Shown: one piece after another, positions 1 to 8,439 of the stretch
How the letters are laid out: the number at the start of each line of letters is the position of its first letter
How positions within the stretch are numbered: position 1 is the stretch's first letter
NCBI RefSeq assembly: GCF_935825525.1
Contig: NZ_CAKXZT010000113.1
Span: 124,001-188,000 of the forward strand
Direction: 5' to 3'
Source of the DNA: Mesorhizobium escarrei
GTDB lineage: Bacteria; Pseudomonadota; Alphaproteobacteria; Rhizobiales; Rhizobiaceae
Length of the DNA: 64,000 bases
Program-made: the position numbers and the translations under genes
Notes under the pieces: generated by a model
What the model was told of the DNA's origin: nothing
What the model saw: only the letters and a program-made list of their open reading frames with translations
The model's database searches: none

Positions 1-1094
1 GCAAGCGGGATGTAGCTGGCCAGCGGCGCCGCCACCAGCATCAGGGCAAGCAGGAGGGCCGAGTGGATCATGCCCGAAACCGGTCCATGCGCGCCGGCCC
101 GCACATTGGTCGCCGTGCGGGCTATGGTGCCGGTGGTGCAGATACCGCCGAACAGGGCGGACGCGATGTTGGCAAAGCCTTGCGCCACGAGTTCGCAGTT
201 GGAGCGGTGCCGCCTTCCTGTCATGCCGTCGGCGACCACCGCCGACAACAGCGATTCGATCGCGCCGAGCAGCGCAAAGGCTAAGGCGTCTGGCAGGACG
301 TCGACTATCCTGTCAAAGCTGATCGGCGGAAAGGCCGGCATTTGCAGACTGCGCGGGATGCCGCCGAAGCGCGTGCCGATCGTTTCGGCAGGCAGCGAAA
401 ACAGCGCCACGACAAGCGACGCTAGACCAATGGCGATTAGCATGGCTGGCCATTTCGGCCGCCACCGCTTCATCAGGGCAATGGCGACGATGGTCAGTAG
501 AGCGACGAAGGTGGCGGCGAGATTGATCGTTCCGGCCGCCTCGCCGATCGCCAACAGCTTCGGCACCAAAGGTCCAGGTTCTTTGCCGGCGAGCTTCAGC
601 CCGAACAGCTCGACGATCTGGCCGGAGAAGATGATGATGGCGATGCCGGCGGTGAAGCCGACGGTCACCGGATAGGGAATGAATTTGATGTAGGTGCCAA
701 GCCTGACGTAGCCGATGGCGAGCAGCAAGACGCTGGCCATTATCGTCGCCAGCAGCAAGCCGTCGACGCCGACCCGTGCCACCGTTGCCGCGATCAGCAC
801 GATAAAGGCGCCCGCCGGCCCGCCGATCTGGAAACGGCTGCCGCCCAGCGCCGAGACGAGGAAACCGCCAATGATGGAAGTGTAGAGCCCGCGCTCCGGG
901 GACACGCCCGATCCGATCGCGATCGCCATCGACAGCGGCAGCGCCACGATGGCCACGGTCAGTCCGGCGATGGCATCGGCCTTGAAATGCTCTGATGTGT
1001 AGCCCTCGCGCAGCACCGTCACCAACTTCGGCGTGAACAGTTCGGAAAATGTCGGCTGCGCCGGTTGATGAATTGCCCGCCGGGCTCGATTCAT
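1..1094 (-). CDS. SulP-family anion (sulfate-type) permease, 3' end outside window
   Basis: Inner-membrane secondary transporter of the SulP/SLC26 family, moving sulfate or another small anion. About 364 codons are present, starting at an ATG at 1094 and running off the window edge. The N-terminal part shows the typical SulP start: a short cytoplasmic segment, then DAIAGLTVAIVALPLSMAIA (family signature region) and repeated hydrophobic helices, including GGPAGAFIVLIAATVA and YPVTVGFTAGIAIIIFSGQ. The C-terminal STAS domain expected for the family would lie beyond base 1, so its presence cannot be judged. It lies about 120 bp downstream of a small XRE regulator on the same strand and is probably co-transcribed with it. 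Substrate is not decidable from sequence; bicarbonate and sulfate transporters share this fold. Confidence 0.9.
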   Translation of the reverse strand, partial: MNRARRAIHQPAQPTFSELFTPKLVTVLREGYTSEHFKADAIAGLTVAIVALPLSMAIAIGSGVSPERGLYTSIIGGFLVSALGGSRFQIGGPAGAFIVLIAATVARVGVDGLLLATIMASVLLLAIGYVRLGTYIKFIPYPVTVGFTAGIAIIIFSGQIVELFGLKLAGKEPGPLVPKLLAIGEAAGTINLAATFVALLTIVAIALMKRWRPKWPAMLIAIGLASLVVALFSLPAETIGTRFGGIPRSLQMPAFPPISFDRIVDVLPDALAFALLGAIESLLSAVVADGMTGRRHRSNCELVAQGFANIASALFGGICTTGTIARTATNVRAGAHGPVSGMIHSALLLALMLVAAPLASYIPL

Positions 1095-1212
1095 GACTGC
1101 CTTCCGCTCCTGATGCATGCCGCCCAAAGTGGACAGCGGCCACGCAAAACCAAGCAGGCGGCGGGATCGTCGGCAGGACTGTCGGCGGTCGCCGTCGCGA
1201 CTCTATTTCGGT

Positions 1213-1482
1213 TCAGCCTGGCGGTTTCTGCGGCACGACCGGCTTGAGGCGCACGCCCCTGCCGCCGCGCTCGCTGGCCTGGTTCTCGCCGATCAGCTCC
1301 ACGCCGGCCTCGTCGAGGGCCTGGATGACCTTCATCAGCGTATCGACCACGCCCCTGACCACGCCGTCGCTCGCTTCCATGCGCTGAATGGTTGGAAGCG
1401 AAACCCCGGCGCGCTCGGCGAGCGTCTTTTGATCGATGCCGGCCAGCGCCCTTGCGGCGCGCATCTGCGCGGCAGTGATCAT
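1213..1482 (-). CDS. Small XRE-family HTH regulator
   Basis: An 89-residue DNA-binding protein that is almost entirely one helix-turn-helix domain. Residues about 5-60 carry the lambda-repressor-like pattern with AARALAGIDQKTLAERAGVS, then LPTIQRMEAS, followed by a helix ending in a basic, glycine-rich tail. It sits directly upstream of the SulP permease on the same strand, which suggests it controls that transporter and probably itself. A 10-bp-arm inverted repeat lies about 50 bp upstream of its start and is a plausible binding site. No effector domain is present, so it could be constitutive or part of a toxin-antitoxin-like pair, but no toxin gene is adjacent. Confidence 0.85.
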   Translation of the reverse strand: MITAAQMRAARALAGIDQKTLAERAGVSLPTIQRMEASDGVVRGVVDTLMKVIQALDEAGVELIGENQASERGGRGVRLKPVVPQKPPG

Positions 1483-1529
1483 CGGCTAAAAACCCCCGTC
1501 TGAGTCTGCATTCCCATGTATAATACAAT

Positions 1530-1556
1530 CATTATGATGGTTTAAGCATCATTATG
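1530..1556. promoter_or_regulatory. Candidate operator of the XRE/sulP unit
   Basis: Inverted repeat CATTATGATG-N7-CATCATTATG (9 of 10 positions pair) in the AT-rich stretch upstream of the XRE gene. The surrounding region also has a TATTAT-like -10 element on the minus strand at about 1517-1524. Autoregulation is inferred from position only. Confidence 0.5.
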
Positions 1557-1681
1557 CACATGTCAGACATACACGCCAGGCCGGTCGCGTCCTGGAGAGC
1601 CTGCGCGCCTGCTGGACCAGCACGCCCCCGCCCCCGCAACTTTCGAGGGAAATTGGCGCAGCGTCGTTCGGAACGGCCGGT

Positions 1682-2383
1682 TCAGGCGCCGGCGGTCTGC
1701 CCGCGCCATCGCTGGAACGCCCATGCGGCCAGCCAGCACAGCATCGCCCAGGCGAAGCCGGCGCACCAGCCGGCCAGCACGTCCGATGGCCAATGAACGC
1801 CGAGATAGACGCGGCTGATGCCGACCAGCAGTGTTGTCAGCACGGCAAGTGCCAGCACATAGATCCTGGTCGTCCGCCCAGGCAGGAAACGCGACGCCAT
1901 GCTGCCCAGCGTCAAATATGTCACCGCCGACAGCATCGCATGGCCGCTTGGAAACGAAAGCGTCGCCACGTCGGCGAGATGCGAGACAAGGTCGGGGCGC
2001 GGCCGATCGATTCCGAGCTTCAGCGTGCTCGACAGGACCTGCCCGCCAGCCACCGCGACGAAGACCAGAAACGCTGCTCCCGGCTTGTGGATCAGCAGCA
2101 GATAGACGATCACCGCCGCTGTGATCAGCCCGAGCACGATGGCGCTGCCGAGGCTGGTGATGTCGCGCATCGCCCCTTCCAGCCACAGCGGTCCGATCGG
2201 ATTGTCGGGCTGGCCCGCTTCACGGAAGGCGAGCATGATTTCCGTGTCGAAGGCGTGCGGCGTGGTGTCTCGCGCCACCTCCATCAACTCCTCGAACCCC
2301 CACAGTCCGCCGGCGATGACCAGTCCGGCCAGCAGCACCGGGAATTCGATCCAGTTGAGCAGCTTGCTTGCGTTATTCTTCAT
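1682..2383 (-). CDS. PAP2-family membrane phosphatase
   Basis: A 233-residue integral membrane phosphatase of the PAP2/type 2 phosphatidic acid phosphatase superfamily, likely acting on a lipid phosphate or undecaprenyl pyrophosphate at the periplasmic face. All three family motifs are visible: KLGIDRPRP (KxxxxxxRP), FPSGHA (PSGH) and SRVYLGVHWPSD (SRxxxxxHxxxD), so the catalytic site looks complete. About six hydrophobic helices flank these motifs; the first follows a short cytoplasmic N-terminus. The gene stands alone. The substrate cannot be named: BacA-type undecaprenyl pyrophosphate phosphatase activity and lipid A or phosphatidylglycerophosphate phosphatase activity are all known in the superfamily. 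Confidence 0.9.
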   Translation of the reverse strand: MKNNASKLLNWIEFPVLLAGLVIAGGLWGFEELMEVARDTTPHAFDTEIMLAFREAGQPDNPIGPLWLEGAMRDITSLGSAIVLGLITAAVIVYLLLIHKPGAAFLVFVAVAGGQVLSSTLKLGIDRPRPDLVSHLADVATLSFPSGHAMLSAVTYLTLGSMASRFLPGRTTRIYVLALAVLTTLLVGISRVYLGVHWPSDVLAGWCAGFAWAMLCWLAAWAFQRWRGQTAGA

Positions 2384-2396
2384 CGGCCCATCGTCC

Positions 2397-2498
2397 TACA
2401 GCGCCGCGCGTCCTTTTGGACGCGCAAAGGACGCTGTAGCACTTTAACTTTGGCGTATGATCCTTTCCGAAAATCGATTCCGATTTTTCGGGATCATG
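2397..2498 (+). repeat. Interspersed palindromic repeat, family B, copy 1
   Basis: About 100 bp beginning TACAGCGCCGCGCGTCC, folding on GGACGCGC...CGCTGTA, then a second imperfect palindrome from ATGATCCTTTCCG to CGGGATCAT. A second copy about 90% alike by eye lies at 42134-42232 in the same orientation. It occupies nearly all of the gap between the PAP2 gene start and the DMT-type gene end. Confidence 0.85.
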
Positions 2499-2503
2499 AG
2501 CAA

Positions 2504-2842
2504 CTATAGTTTTTGCAGATAGGGTCCGAGCGTGATCAGCGCCACCGCTGCGACGGCGAGCACGATGCCGGTCGCCTGCAACGAATTGACGCGCTCGCCG
2601 AAGAACACCAGTGCCACCACGTTCACCGACACCAGTTGGATCACCGCCGACAGGCTGAACGACACCGACATGCCGAATTCACGGATCAGCCTCAGCATGA
2701 TCAGATTGCCCAGCGAATAGAGCGCCAGAGTCAGAACGATCTTGCCGAGGCTCGGCGCCAGCCCCCATTGCTTGGCCGCCGTTGCCGCCAGCAGGAAGAT
2801 CACCGTCGAAATGCCGAGCTGCCCCAGTCCCCAGAAACTCAC
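2504..2842 (-). CDS. Small DMT/SMR-type membrane transporter
   Basis: A protein of about 112 residues made of four hydrophobic helices with few charges, the size and layout of a small multidrug resistance or EamA half-unit; it would work as a dimer in the inner membrane. Helices include GISTVIFLLAATAA, KIVLTLALYSLGNLIMLRLI, VSFSLSAVIQLVSVNVVALVFFGE and TGIVLAVAAVALITLGPYL. The glutamate in FFGERV matches the conserved GExl turn of the DMT superfamily. I chose the GTG at 2842 because GGAGGG lies 8 bp upstream; the frame is open to a TTG at 2914 with no good ribosome site, which would add 24 residues. The substrate is unknown and no partner gene is adjacent. Confidence 0.75.
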   Translation of the reverse strand: MSFWGLGQLGISTVIFLLAATAAKQWGLAPSLGKIVLTLALYSLGNLIMLRLIREFGMSVSFSLSAVIQLVSVNVVALVFFGERVNSLQATGIVLAVAAVALITLGPYLQKL

Positions 2843-2960
2843 GTTTTTGTCCCTCCGACGCAGTACTTCCGCGCCTGCCGCAGATCTTGTTTCGGAAGCG
2901 TCGGTCGCGGTCAAGCGGCCTGATCAAAGACATGAGATCGGGGCTGGAAATTGGCCGGCA

Positions 2961-2978
2961 ACGTCATCAAACTGTGAT
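2961..2978 (+). promoter_or_regulatory. Candidate Pho box upstream of the PhoX-family gene
   Basis: ACGTCAT-CAAA-CTGTGAT matches the direct-repeat PhoB site CTGTCAT-N4-CTGTCAT at 11 of 14 defined positions with the correct 11-bp period. It is 68 bp upstream of the phosphatase start codon, a normal distance for PhoB activation. The consensus is established knowledge; PhoB control here is inference. Confidence 0.55.
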
Positions 2979-3045
2979 CTGCTGGCGATACGCGGTAGTC
3001 AAGCAACACGCTCCAGCCATCCCAAAGAGCCAGAGGCAAGCCCCC

Positions 3046-5037
3046 ATGACTGAACATCGCTCCCCCGACGCCCATTTCCGCACCAGCCTGCTCGAGGAAA
3101 ACGATGGGCCAGGAACCAATCCCACCGACAACCAGACGATGGGCGAAATCATCGCCGGGCGGTTCTCGCGCCGTGGTTTCCTGCAGGGATCGCTCGCGGC
3201 AACCGCCATCGCCGTCACCGTTAGCCCGCTGGCGCTGATCCTCGCCGACGATGCCCGCGCCGGCGGCGGCTCAGCCTTCACCTTCGACGAGGTCGAGGCG
3301 GGCGTCGACGACAAGCACCATGTCGCCGCCGGCTATGACGCCGACGTGCTGTTGCGCTGGGGCGATCCCTTGTTTGCCGATTCGCCGGAATTCGATCCGA
3401 CAAAACAGTCGGCGCAGGCCCAGGAAAGACAATTTGGCTACAATAACGACTATGTCGGCTATATCCCGATCGACGGCTCGGCCGAGCATGGTCTGCTGGT
3501 GGTCAACCACGAATACACCAATCCGCATCTGATGTTCCCAGGCCTCGTCACCATCGTCGATGGCGAGGCCAAGCAGGCCCCACTGAGCAAGGAACAGGTC
3601 GACGTCGAGATGGCCGCCCATGGCGGCACCATCGTCGAGATCCGCAAGGTGTCAGGCAAATGGCAGGTGGTGCGCGACGGCAAGCTCAATCGCCGCATCA
3701 CCTCGAACACCGAGATGGCACTGTCCGGCCCCGTCGCCGGCCACGACCGTGTCAAGACCAGTGCCGATCCGACTGGCACGAAGGCCATCGGCACCGTCAA
3801 CAATTGTGCCGGCGGCGTCACGCCCTGGGGCACCTACGTCATGGCCGAGGAAAACATCCATGGCTATTTCTCTGGCGAACTGCCGGCCGATCACGCGGAA
3901 GCCGCCAACTACAAGCGCCTGGGCATTCCCGAAGGCGCCTATGAATGGGCTGCGCATTATGACCGCTTCGACATCGGCAAGGAGCCGAACGAGCCCAACC
4001 GCTTCGGCTGGATCGTCGAGGTCGACGTCAACGATCCGACCTCGGTGCCGCGGAAGCGCACTGCCATGGGCCGCTTCAAGCATGAGGGTGCCGAATCGAT
4101 CGTCGCCAAGGATGGCCGTGTCGTCTTTTATCTCGGCGACGACGAGCGCTTCGACTATGTCTACAAATTCGTCACCGCCGGCAAGTTCAACGCCGAGGAT
4201 CGCGCCGCCAACATGGATCTTCTCGACGACGGCACGCTCTACGTCGCCAAATTCGCCGAAGACGGGTCGATCGAATGGCTGCCCATCGACTTCGGCCAGG
4301 GCCCGCTGACGGCGGAGAACGGCTTTGCCAGCCAGGCCGACGTGCTGATCGAGACGCGCCGTGCCGCCGACCTGCTCGGCGCCACCAAGATGGATCGCCC
4401 CGAGGATATCCAGCCCAATCCGACGACCGGCAAAGTCTACGTCATGCTGACCAACAATTCGAAGCGCAAGACGGACCAGGTCGATGCCGCCAACCCGCGC
4501 GCCGAAAACGCCTTCGGCCACATCATCGAGATCGTCGAGGACGGTGGCGATTTCACTGCTGCCAAGGGCAAGTGGGAAGTGCTGCTGAAATGCGGCGATC
4601 CCTCGGTGGCCGAAGTCGGCGCCACCTTCTCAACCGCAACCACCGCCAATGGCTGGTTCGGCATGCCGGACAATTGCGCCATCGATTCGGCCGGCCGGCT
4701 CTGGGTCTCGACCGATGGACAGGGCCCGAAGGCCACCGGCCGCACCGATGGCCTGTGGGCGGTCGACACCGAAGGCGAGGCGCGAGCGACCTCGAAGCTG
4801 TTCTTCCGCGTGCCGATCGGCGCCGAAATGTGCGGTCCGCTGTTCACGCCAGACGACCAGACCGCCTTCGTCGCGGTTCAGCATCCGGCCGATGGCGGCG
4901 AAGACTGGGAAGCTTTTGGCCGTCCTTCTTACTATGAGGACCTGTCGACCCGCTGGCCCGACTTCAAGCCCGATATGCCGGTGCGGCCGTCGGTCGTCGC
5001 CATCACCAAACAGGGCGGTGGCAAAATCGCGGTCTAA
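3046..5037 (+). CDS. PhoX-family (DUF839) Tat-exported phosphatase
   Basis: A 663-residue alkaline-phosphatase-like protein of the PhoX/DUF839 family, calcium- and iron-dependent in characterised members, releasing phosphate from organic esters in the periplasm. A twin-arginine signal is clear: FSRRGFLQG at residues 40-48 followed by a hydrophobic stretch ending ADDARA near 72. The mature part has the family beta-propeller repeats, for example LLVVNHEYTNPHLMF, NNCAGGVTPWGTYVMAEEN and FKHEGAESIV, and CAIDSAGRLWVSTDGQ near the C-terminus. The ATG at 3046 is preceded by AGAGGC. A Pho-box-like site upstream and a strong terminator downstream make it a single-gene unit, probably induced by phosphate starvation. 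The frame is open further upstream, but that stretch lacks signal-peptide character. Confidence 0.9.
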   Translation: MTEHRSPDAHFRTSLLEENDGPGTNPTDNQTMGEIIAGRFSRRGFLQGSLAATAIAVTVSPLALILADDARAGGGSAFTFDEVEAGVDDKHHVAAGYDADVLLRWGDPLFADSPEFDPTKQSAQAQERQFGYNNDYVGYIPIDGSAEHGLLVVNHEYTNPHLMFPGLVTIVDGEAKQAPLSKEQVDVEMAAHGGTIVEIRKVSGKWQVVRDGKLNRRITSNTEMALSGPVAGHDRVKTSADPTGTKAIGTVNNCAGGVTPWGTYVMAEENIHGYFSGELPADHAEAANYKRLGIPEGAYEWAAHYDRFDIGKEPNEPNRFGWIVEVDVNDPTSVPRKRTAMGRFKHEGAESIVAKDGRVVFYLGDDERFDYVYKFVTAGKFNAEDRAANMDLLDDGTLYVAKFAEDGSIEWLPIDFGQGPLTAENGFASQADVLIETRRAADLLGATKMDRPEDIQPNPTTGKVYVMLTNNSKRKTDQVDAANPRAENAFGHIIEIVEDGGDFTAAKGKWEVLLKCGDPSVAEVGATFSTATTANGWFGMPDNCAIDSAGRLWVSTDGQGPKATGRTDGLWAVDTEGEARATSKLFFRVPIGAEMCGPLFTPDDQTAFVAVQHPADGGEDWEAFGRPSYYEDLSTRWPDFKPDMPVRPSVVAITKQGGGKIAV

Positions 5038-5077
5038 GCTCATCCCGCTGCAGGGTTCCACGCCGATAAATCGTGAG

Positions 5078-5109
5078 GAGGGGTTTCGGCTCGACCGAAG
5101 CCCCTCTTT
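5078..5109 (+). terminator. Intrinsic terminator after the PhoX-family gene
   Basis: Stem GAGGGGTTTCGG / CCGAAGCCCCTC (one G-T pair) with a 5-nt loop, followed by TTT. It starts about 40 bp after the stop codon. Confidence 0.8.
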
Positions 5110-5165
5110 CACGTTTCCCCTCTTTCACGTTTCTATGTCTGATTGCGCAGCGTGCTGTAAGCCGG

Positions 5166-5927
5166 TCAGTTCCGCAGCCGGTAGCCGGTCCTGAAGATCC
5201 ACGCGACGATCGCTATGCAGATAAGCAGGAAAACCACGGTCATGCCGAGGCTGATGCCGATCGAGACGTCGGACTTGCCGTAGAAGCTCCAGCGAAAGCC
5301 GCTGACCAGATAAAGGACAGGGTTGAACAGCGTCACCGTGCGCCAGGTGCCCGGCAGCATGTCGATCGAATAGAAGCTGCCGCCAAGGAAGGTAAGCGGC
5401 GTGATGATCAGCAGCGGCACCAGCTGCAGCTGCTCGAAGCTCTTCGCCCAGATGCCGATGATGAACCCGAACAGGCTGAAGGTCACCGACGTCAGCACCA
5501 GGAAGGAGAGCATCCAGAACGGATGCTCGATGGTCAGCGGCACGAACAGCGACGCTGTCCCTAGGATGATCAGGCCGAGTATGATCGACTTGGTCGCCGC
5601 ACCCCCGACATAAGCGATGATGATCTCCAGATAGGACACCGGCGCCGACAGCAGCTCGTAGATCGAGCCGACAAATTTCGGGAAATAGATGGCGAAGGAG
5701 GCGTTGGAGATCGACTGCGTCAGCAGCGACAGCATGATCAGCCCCGGCACGATAAAGGCGCCGTAGCTGATGCCGTCGATCTCGGTGATGCGCGAGCCGA
5801 TGGCCGAGCCGAAAACGACGAAATAGAGCGATGTCGAGATGACCGGCGAGACGATGCTCTGCAGCACGGTCCGAAAAGCGCGCGCCATCTCCATCCTGTA
5901 GATCGCCCAGACTGCTCGCAGGTTCAT
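5166..5927 (-). CDS. ABC-2 type exporter permease
   Basis: A 253-residue inner-membrane permease of the ABC-2 family (YadH/NodJ type) that pairs with the ATPase encoded just upstream. It has six predicted hydrophobic helices, starting after [18 protein letters not shown], and the ABC-2 region near [16 protein letters not shown] and [17 protein letters not shown] is typical. The ATG at 5927 overlaps the ATPase stop codon in an ATGA arrangement, showing translational coupling. The pair resembles general drug, lipid or polysaccharide exporters; the substrate is not visible. No nod or polysaccharide genes are nearby, so a role in lipo-oligosaccharide export is not supported. Confidence 0.9.
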   Translation of the reverse strand: MNLRAVWAIYRMEMARAFRTVLQSIVSPVISTSLYFVVFGSAIGSRITEIDGISYGAFIVPGLIMLSLLTQSISNASFAIYFPKFVGSIYELLSAPVSYLEIIIAYVGGAATKSIILGLIILGTASLFVPLTIEHPFWMLSFLVLTSVTFSLFGFIIGIWAKSFEQLQLVPLLIITPLTFLGGSFYSIDMLPGTWRTVTLFNPVLYLVSGFRWSFYGKSDVSIGISLGMTVVFLLICIAIVAWIFRTGYRLRN

Positions 5928-6850
5928 GCGCCCTTCCTCACTAGGTTGACGAAGATCTCCTCGAGCGAGCTGTTTTGCGTGTCGATATCGCGGAACTGGA
6001 TGCCGCACGTCTCAAGGTCGCGGAGCAGCGAGGCGACGCCCGGCCGCTCGCTCTGGTTGTCATAGGTGTAAGTCAGTCGATCACCGTCCGGCGAAAGCTC
6101 CAGCGTGTAGCGCGACAACGTCTCCGGTATGATGGCGAGCGGACTGCGCAATTCCAGCAACAGCCGTTTGCGGCCGAGCGTGCGCATCAGTTGCACCTTG
6201 TCCTCAACCAGCACGATCTCACCGCGATTGATGACGCCGACGCGGTCGGCCATCGCCTCGGCCTCCTCGATATAATGCGTAGTCAGGATGATGGTCACGC
6301 CATCCTCGCGCAGCCGGCGCACCATCGCCCACATGTCCTGACGCAGTTCGACGTCGACGCCGGCTGTCGGCTCGTCGAGGAACAGCACCCTCGGTTCGTG
6401 CGACAGCGCCTTGGCGATCATCAGCCGCCGCTTCATGCCGCCGGACAGGGTGATCGCCTTGGCGTCCTTCTTGTCCCACAACGACAGGTCGCGCAGCACT
6501 TTCTCGACGAAGGCGTGGTTGGCCGGCTTGCCGAACAGGCCGCGGCTGTAGTTGACCGTCGCCCACACGCTCTCGAAGGCGTCGATGGTCAGTTCCTGCG
6601 GCACCAGCCCGATGAGGCTGCGTGCGGCGCGATAATCCCGGCTGATGTCGTGGCCGTCCACGCTGACCGTGCCCGACGAGCGGTTGACGATACCGCAGAC
6701 GATCGAGATCAGGGTCGTCTTGCCGGCGCCGTTCGGCCCGAGCAGCGCAAAAATCTCGCCGCGCTCGATATCGAGGTTGATCTCCTTCAGCGCTTTGAAA
6801 CCGGTCGCGTAGGTCTTGGTGACCCCGGAAATGGAAATGATCGATGGCAT
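5924..6850 (-). CDS. ABC-2 type exporter ATP-binding protein
   Basis: A 308-residue ATPase that powers the exporter encoded directly downstream. The nucleotide-binding domain is complete: Walker [10 protein letters not shown] near residue 40, signature LSGGMKRR, Walker [13 protein letters not shown] and the H-loop TTHYIEEAE. The sequence is of the DrrA/CcmA/NodI class, and the C-terminal 80 residues form the usual accessory region. The start [10 protein letters not shown] at 6850 fits the family; a long open frame continues upstream but it lacks homology-like character. The last bases overlap the permease start by four nucleotides. The pair forms a two-gene operon with a free 220-bp region before the divergent cydA gene. 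Confidence 0.92.
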   Translation of the reverse strand: MPSIISISGVTKTYATGFKALKEINLDIERGEIFALLGPNGAGKTTLISIVCGIVNRSSGTVSVDGHDISRDYRAARSLIGLVPQELTIDAFESVWATVNYSRGLFGKPANHAFVEKVLRDLSLWDKKDAKAITLSGGMKRRLMIAKALSHEPRVLFLDEPTAGVDVELRQDMWAMVRRLREDGVTIILTTHYIEEAEAMADRVGVINRGEIVLVEDKVQLMRTLGRKRLLLELRSPLAIIPETLSRYTLELSPDGDRLTYTYDNQSERPGVASLLRDLETCGIQFRDIDTQNSSLEEIFVNLVRKGA

Positions 6851-7070
6851 GGCTGAAAAACGGCTGCTTGAAAGGAGGTCTGTTGATTTTAGTCCGCTGA
6901 ATGTCGGTGCGCGCAGCCGGAAGTCAATGGCACTCCTGACAGTTCTGAACATCGGCGCATCCACCGCTGCCGCAGTCCTGCGGCGTTCCGCCTCGCGTGA
7001 CGCCACGCCGCTTTGACCGCCTAGCGCATCCGGCCTATCTTCCCTGACATAGCAGCAGCCGGAGCCCGCC

Positions 7071-8429
7071 ATGGACCCGCTCATCCTGTCGCGCATCCAG
7101 TTCGGCGCGAACATCTCGTTCCATATCCTGTTTCCGGCTATCACCATCGCGCTTGGCTGGATGCTGCTGTTCTTCAAGCTTCGCTACAACGCCACCGGCG
7201 ATACCGCGTGGATGCGCGCCTATTTCACCTGGGTGAAGGTGTTCGCGCTGTCCTTTGCCATGGGCGTGGTTTCGGGCGTCACCATGAGCTTCCAGTTCGG
7301 CACCAACTGGCCGGGCTACATGGAGACCGTCGGCAACATCGCCGGCCCGCTGCTCGCCTATGAGATACTCACCGCCTTCTTCCTCGAGGCGGCGTTCCTC
7401 GGCATCATGCTGTTCGGCTTCCGCCGCGTCTCCAACCGCATCCACACGCTGGCAACCGTGCTGGTGGCCGGCGGCACCACCCTGTCCGCCTTCTGGATCA
7501 TCGCGCTCAATTCATGGATGCAGACGCCTGTCGGCTTCGAGATGCGCGACGGCGCAGCCCACGCTACCGACTGGTGGGCGATCGTCTTCAACCCGTCCAT
7601 GCCCTACCGGCTCGTCCACATGCTGCTTGCCTCCGGCCTGACGGTTTCGTTCCTGATCGCCGGCCTGTCGGCGCTGCGCTATCTCTATGGCGACCGTTCG
7701 GAATCGATGTGGAAGGCCTTGCGCACCGGTGTTTTCACCGCGGCGATCCTGATCCCCATCCAGATCTTCGCCGGCGACCAGCATGGCCTCAACACGCTCG
7801 AGCATCAGCCGCAGAAGATCGCCGCCATGGAGGCCAACTGGAACACCGGCCCCAACGTGCCGCTGGTCCTTTTCGCGCTTCCCGACGAGGCGGCAAGGGA
7901 GAACAAATTCGAGATCACCATCCCCGATGGCGCCAGCCTCATCCTCAGGCACAGCGCCAGCGGCGTCGTGCCGGGGCTGAACGACTATGCCGGCAACCAC
8001 CCGCCGGTATTCCCGGTGTTCTGGGCTTTTCGCATCATGGTCGGCACCGGCGTTCTGATGCTCGTCGTCTCCTGGTCGGCCGCCTTTTTCCTCAAGCGGC
8101 GCCACAGCCTGCCGAGACCGCTGGCGCTGGTGATGGTGCCGATGGCGCTGTCCGGCTGGCTGGCAACGCTGGCCGGCTGGTACACCACCGAGATCGGCCG
8201 CCAGCCCTGGCTGGTCACCGGCGTGCTCAGGACTGTCGATGCCATCGGCCCGGTCGCCGGCAGCCAGGTCGCGCTGTCGCTTGCGGTCTATCTCATCCTC
8301 TATGCGCTGCTTCTGATCGCCTATCTCGGCGTGCTGGTCTATCTGGCGCTGAAGGCGGCGAAGGACGGCGATACCTCGCCGCTGCCGGGCGTTCTCGAGG
8401 CGCCGCTGTCGCAGCCGGCGGCGAAATAG
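7071..8429 (+). CDS. cydA: Cytochrome bd-type quinol oxidase subunit I (CIO type)
   Basis: A 452-residue multi-helix subunit carrying the quinol site and three hemes of a bd-type terminal oxidase, reducing oxygen to water in the inner membrane. Expected ligands are in place: His18 in ISFHILFP, His183 in [10 protein letters not shown], the methionine in FWAFRIMVG, and Glu98/Glu106 in [13 protein letters not shown]. The quinol loop holds [21 protein letters not shown] and is short, which places it with the cyanide-insensitive CioA group rather than long-loop CydA. Start ATG has GGAG 7 bp upstream. It is followed after 10 bp by subunit II. The cydDC assembly exporter is not in the window. No complete FNR/FixK site was found upstream. 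Confidence 0.95.
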   Translation: MDPLILSRIQFGANISFHILFPAITIALGWMLLFFKLRYNATGDTAWMRAYFTWVKVFALSFAMGVVSGVTMSFQFGTNWPGYMETVGNIAGPLLAYEILTAFFLEAAFLGIMLFGFRRVSNRIHTLATVLVAGGTTLSAFWIIALNSWMQTPVGFEMRDGAAHATDWWAIVFNPSMPYRLVHMLLASGLTVSFLIAGLSALRYLYGDRSESMWKALRTGVFTAAILIPIQIFAGDQHGLNTLEHQPQKIAAMEANWNTGPNVPLVLFALPDEAARENKFEITIPDGASLILRHSASGVVPGLNDYAGNHPPVFPVFWAFRIMVGTGVLMLVVSWSAAFFLKRRHSLPRPLALVMVPMALSGWLATLAGWYTTEIGRQPWLVTGVLRTVDAIGPVAGSQVALSLAVYLILYALLLIAYLGVLVYLALKAAKDGDTSPLPGVLEAPLSQPAAK

Positions 8430-8439
8430 GAGAACGGCG

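Noticed and set aside
313..1143. 276-codon minus-strand frame overlapping the SulP gene
   Set aside because: It is out of frame with the clearly membrane-type SulP reading; its product is His/Arg-rich.
6851..7070. Possible FNR/FixK site upstream of cydA
   Set aside because: Only one half-site TTGAT was seen; the matching ATCAA at 4-bp spacing is absent.
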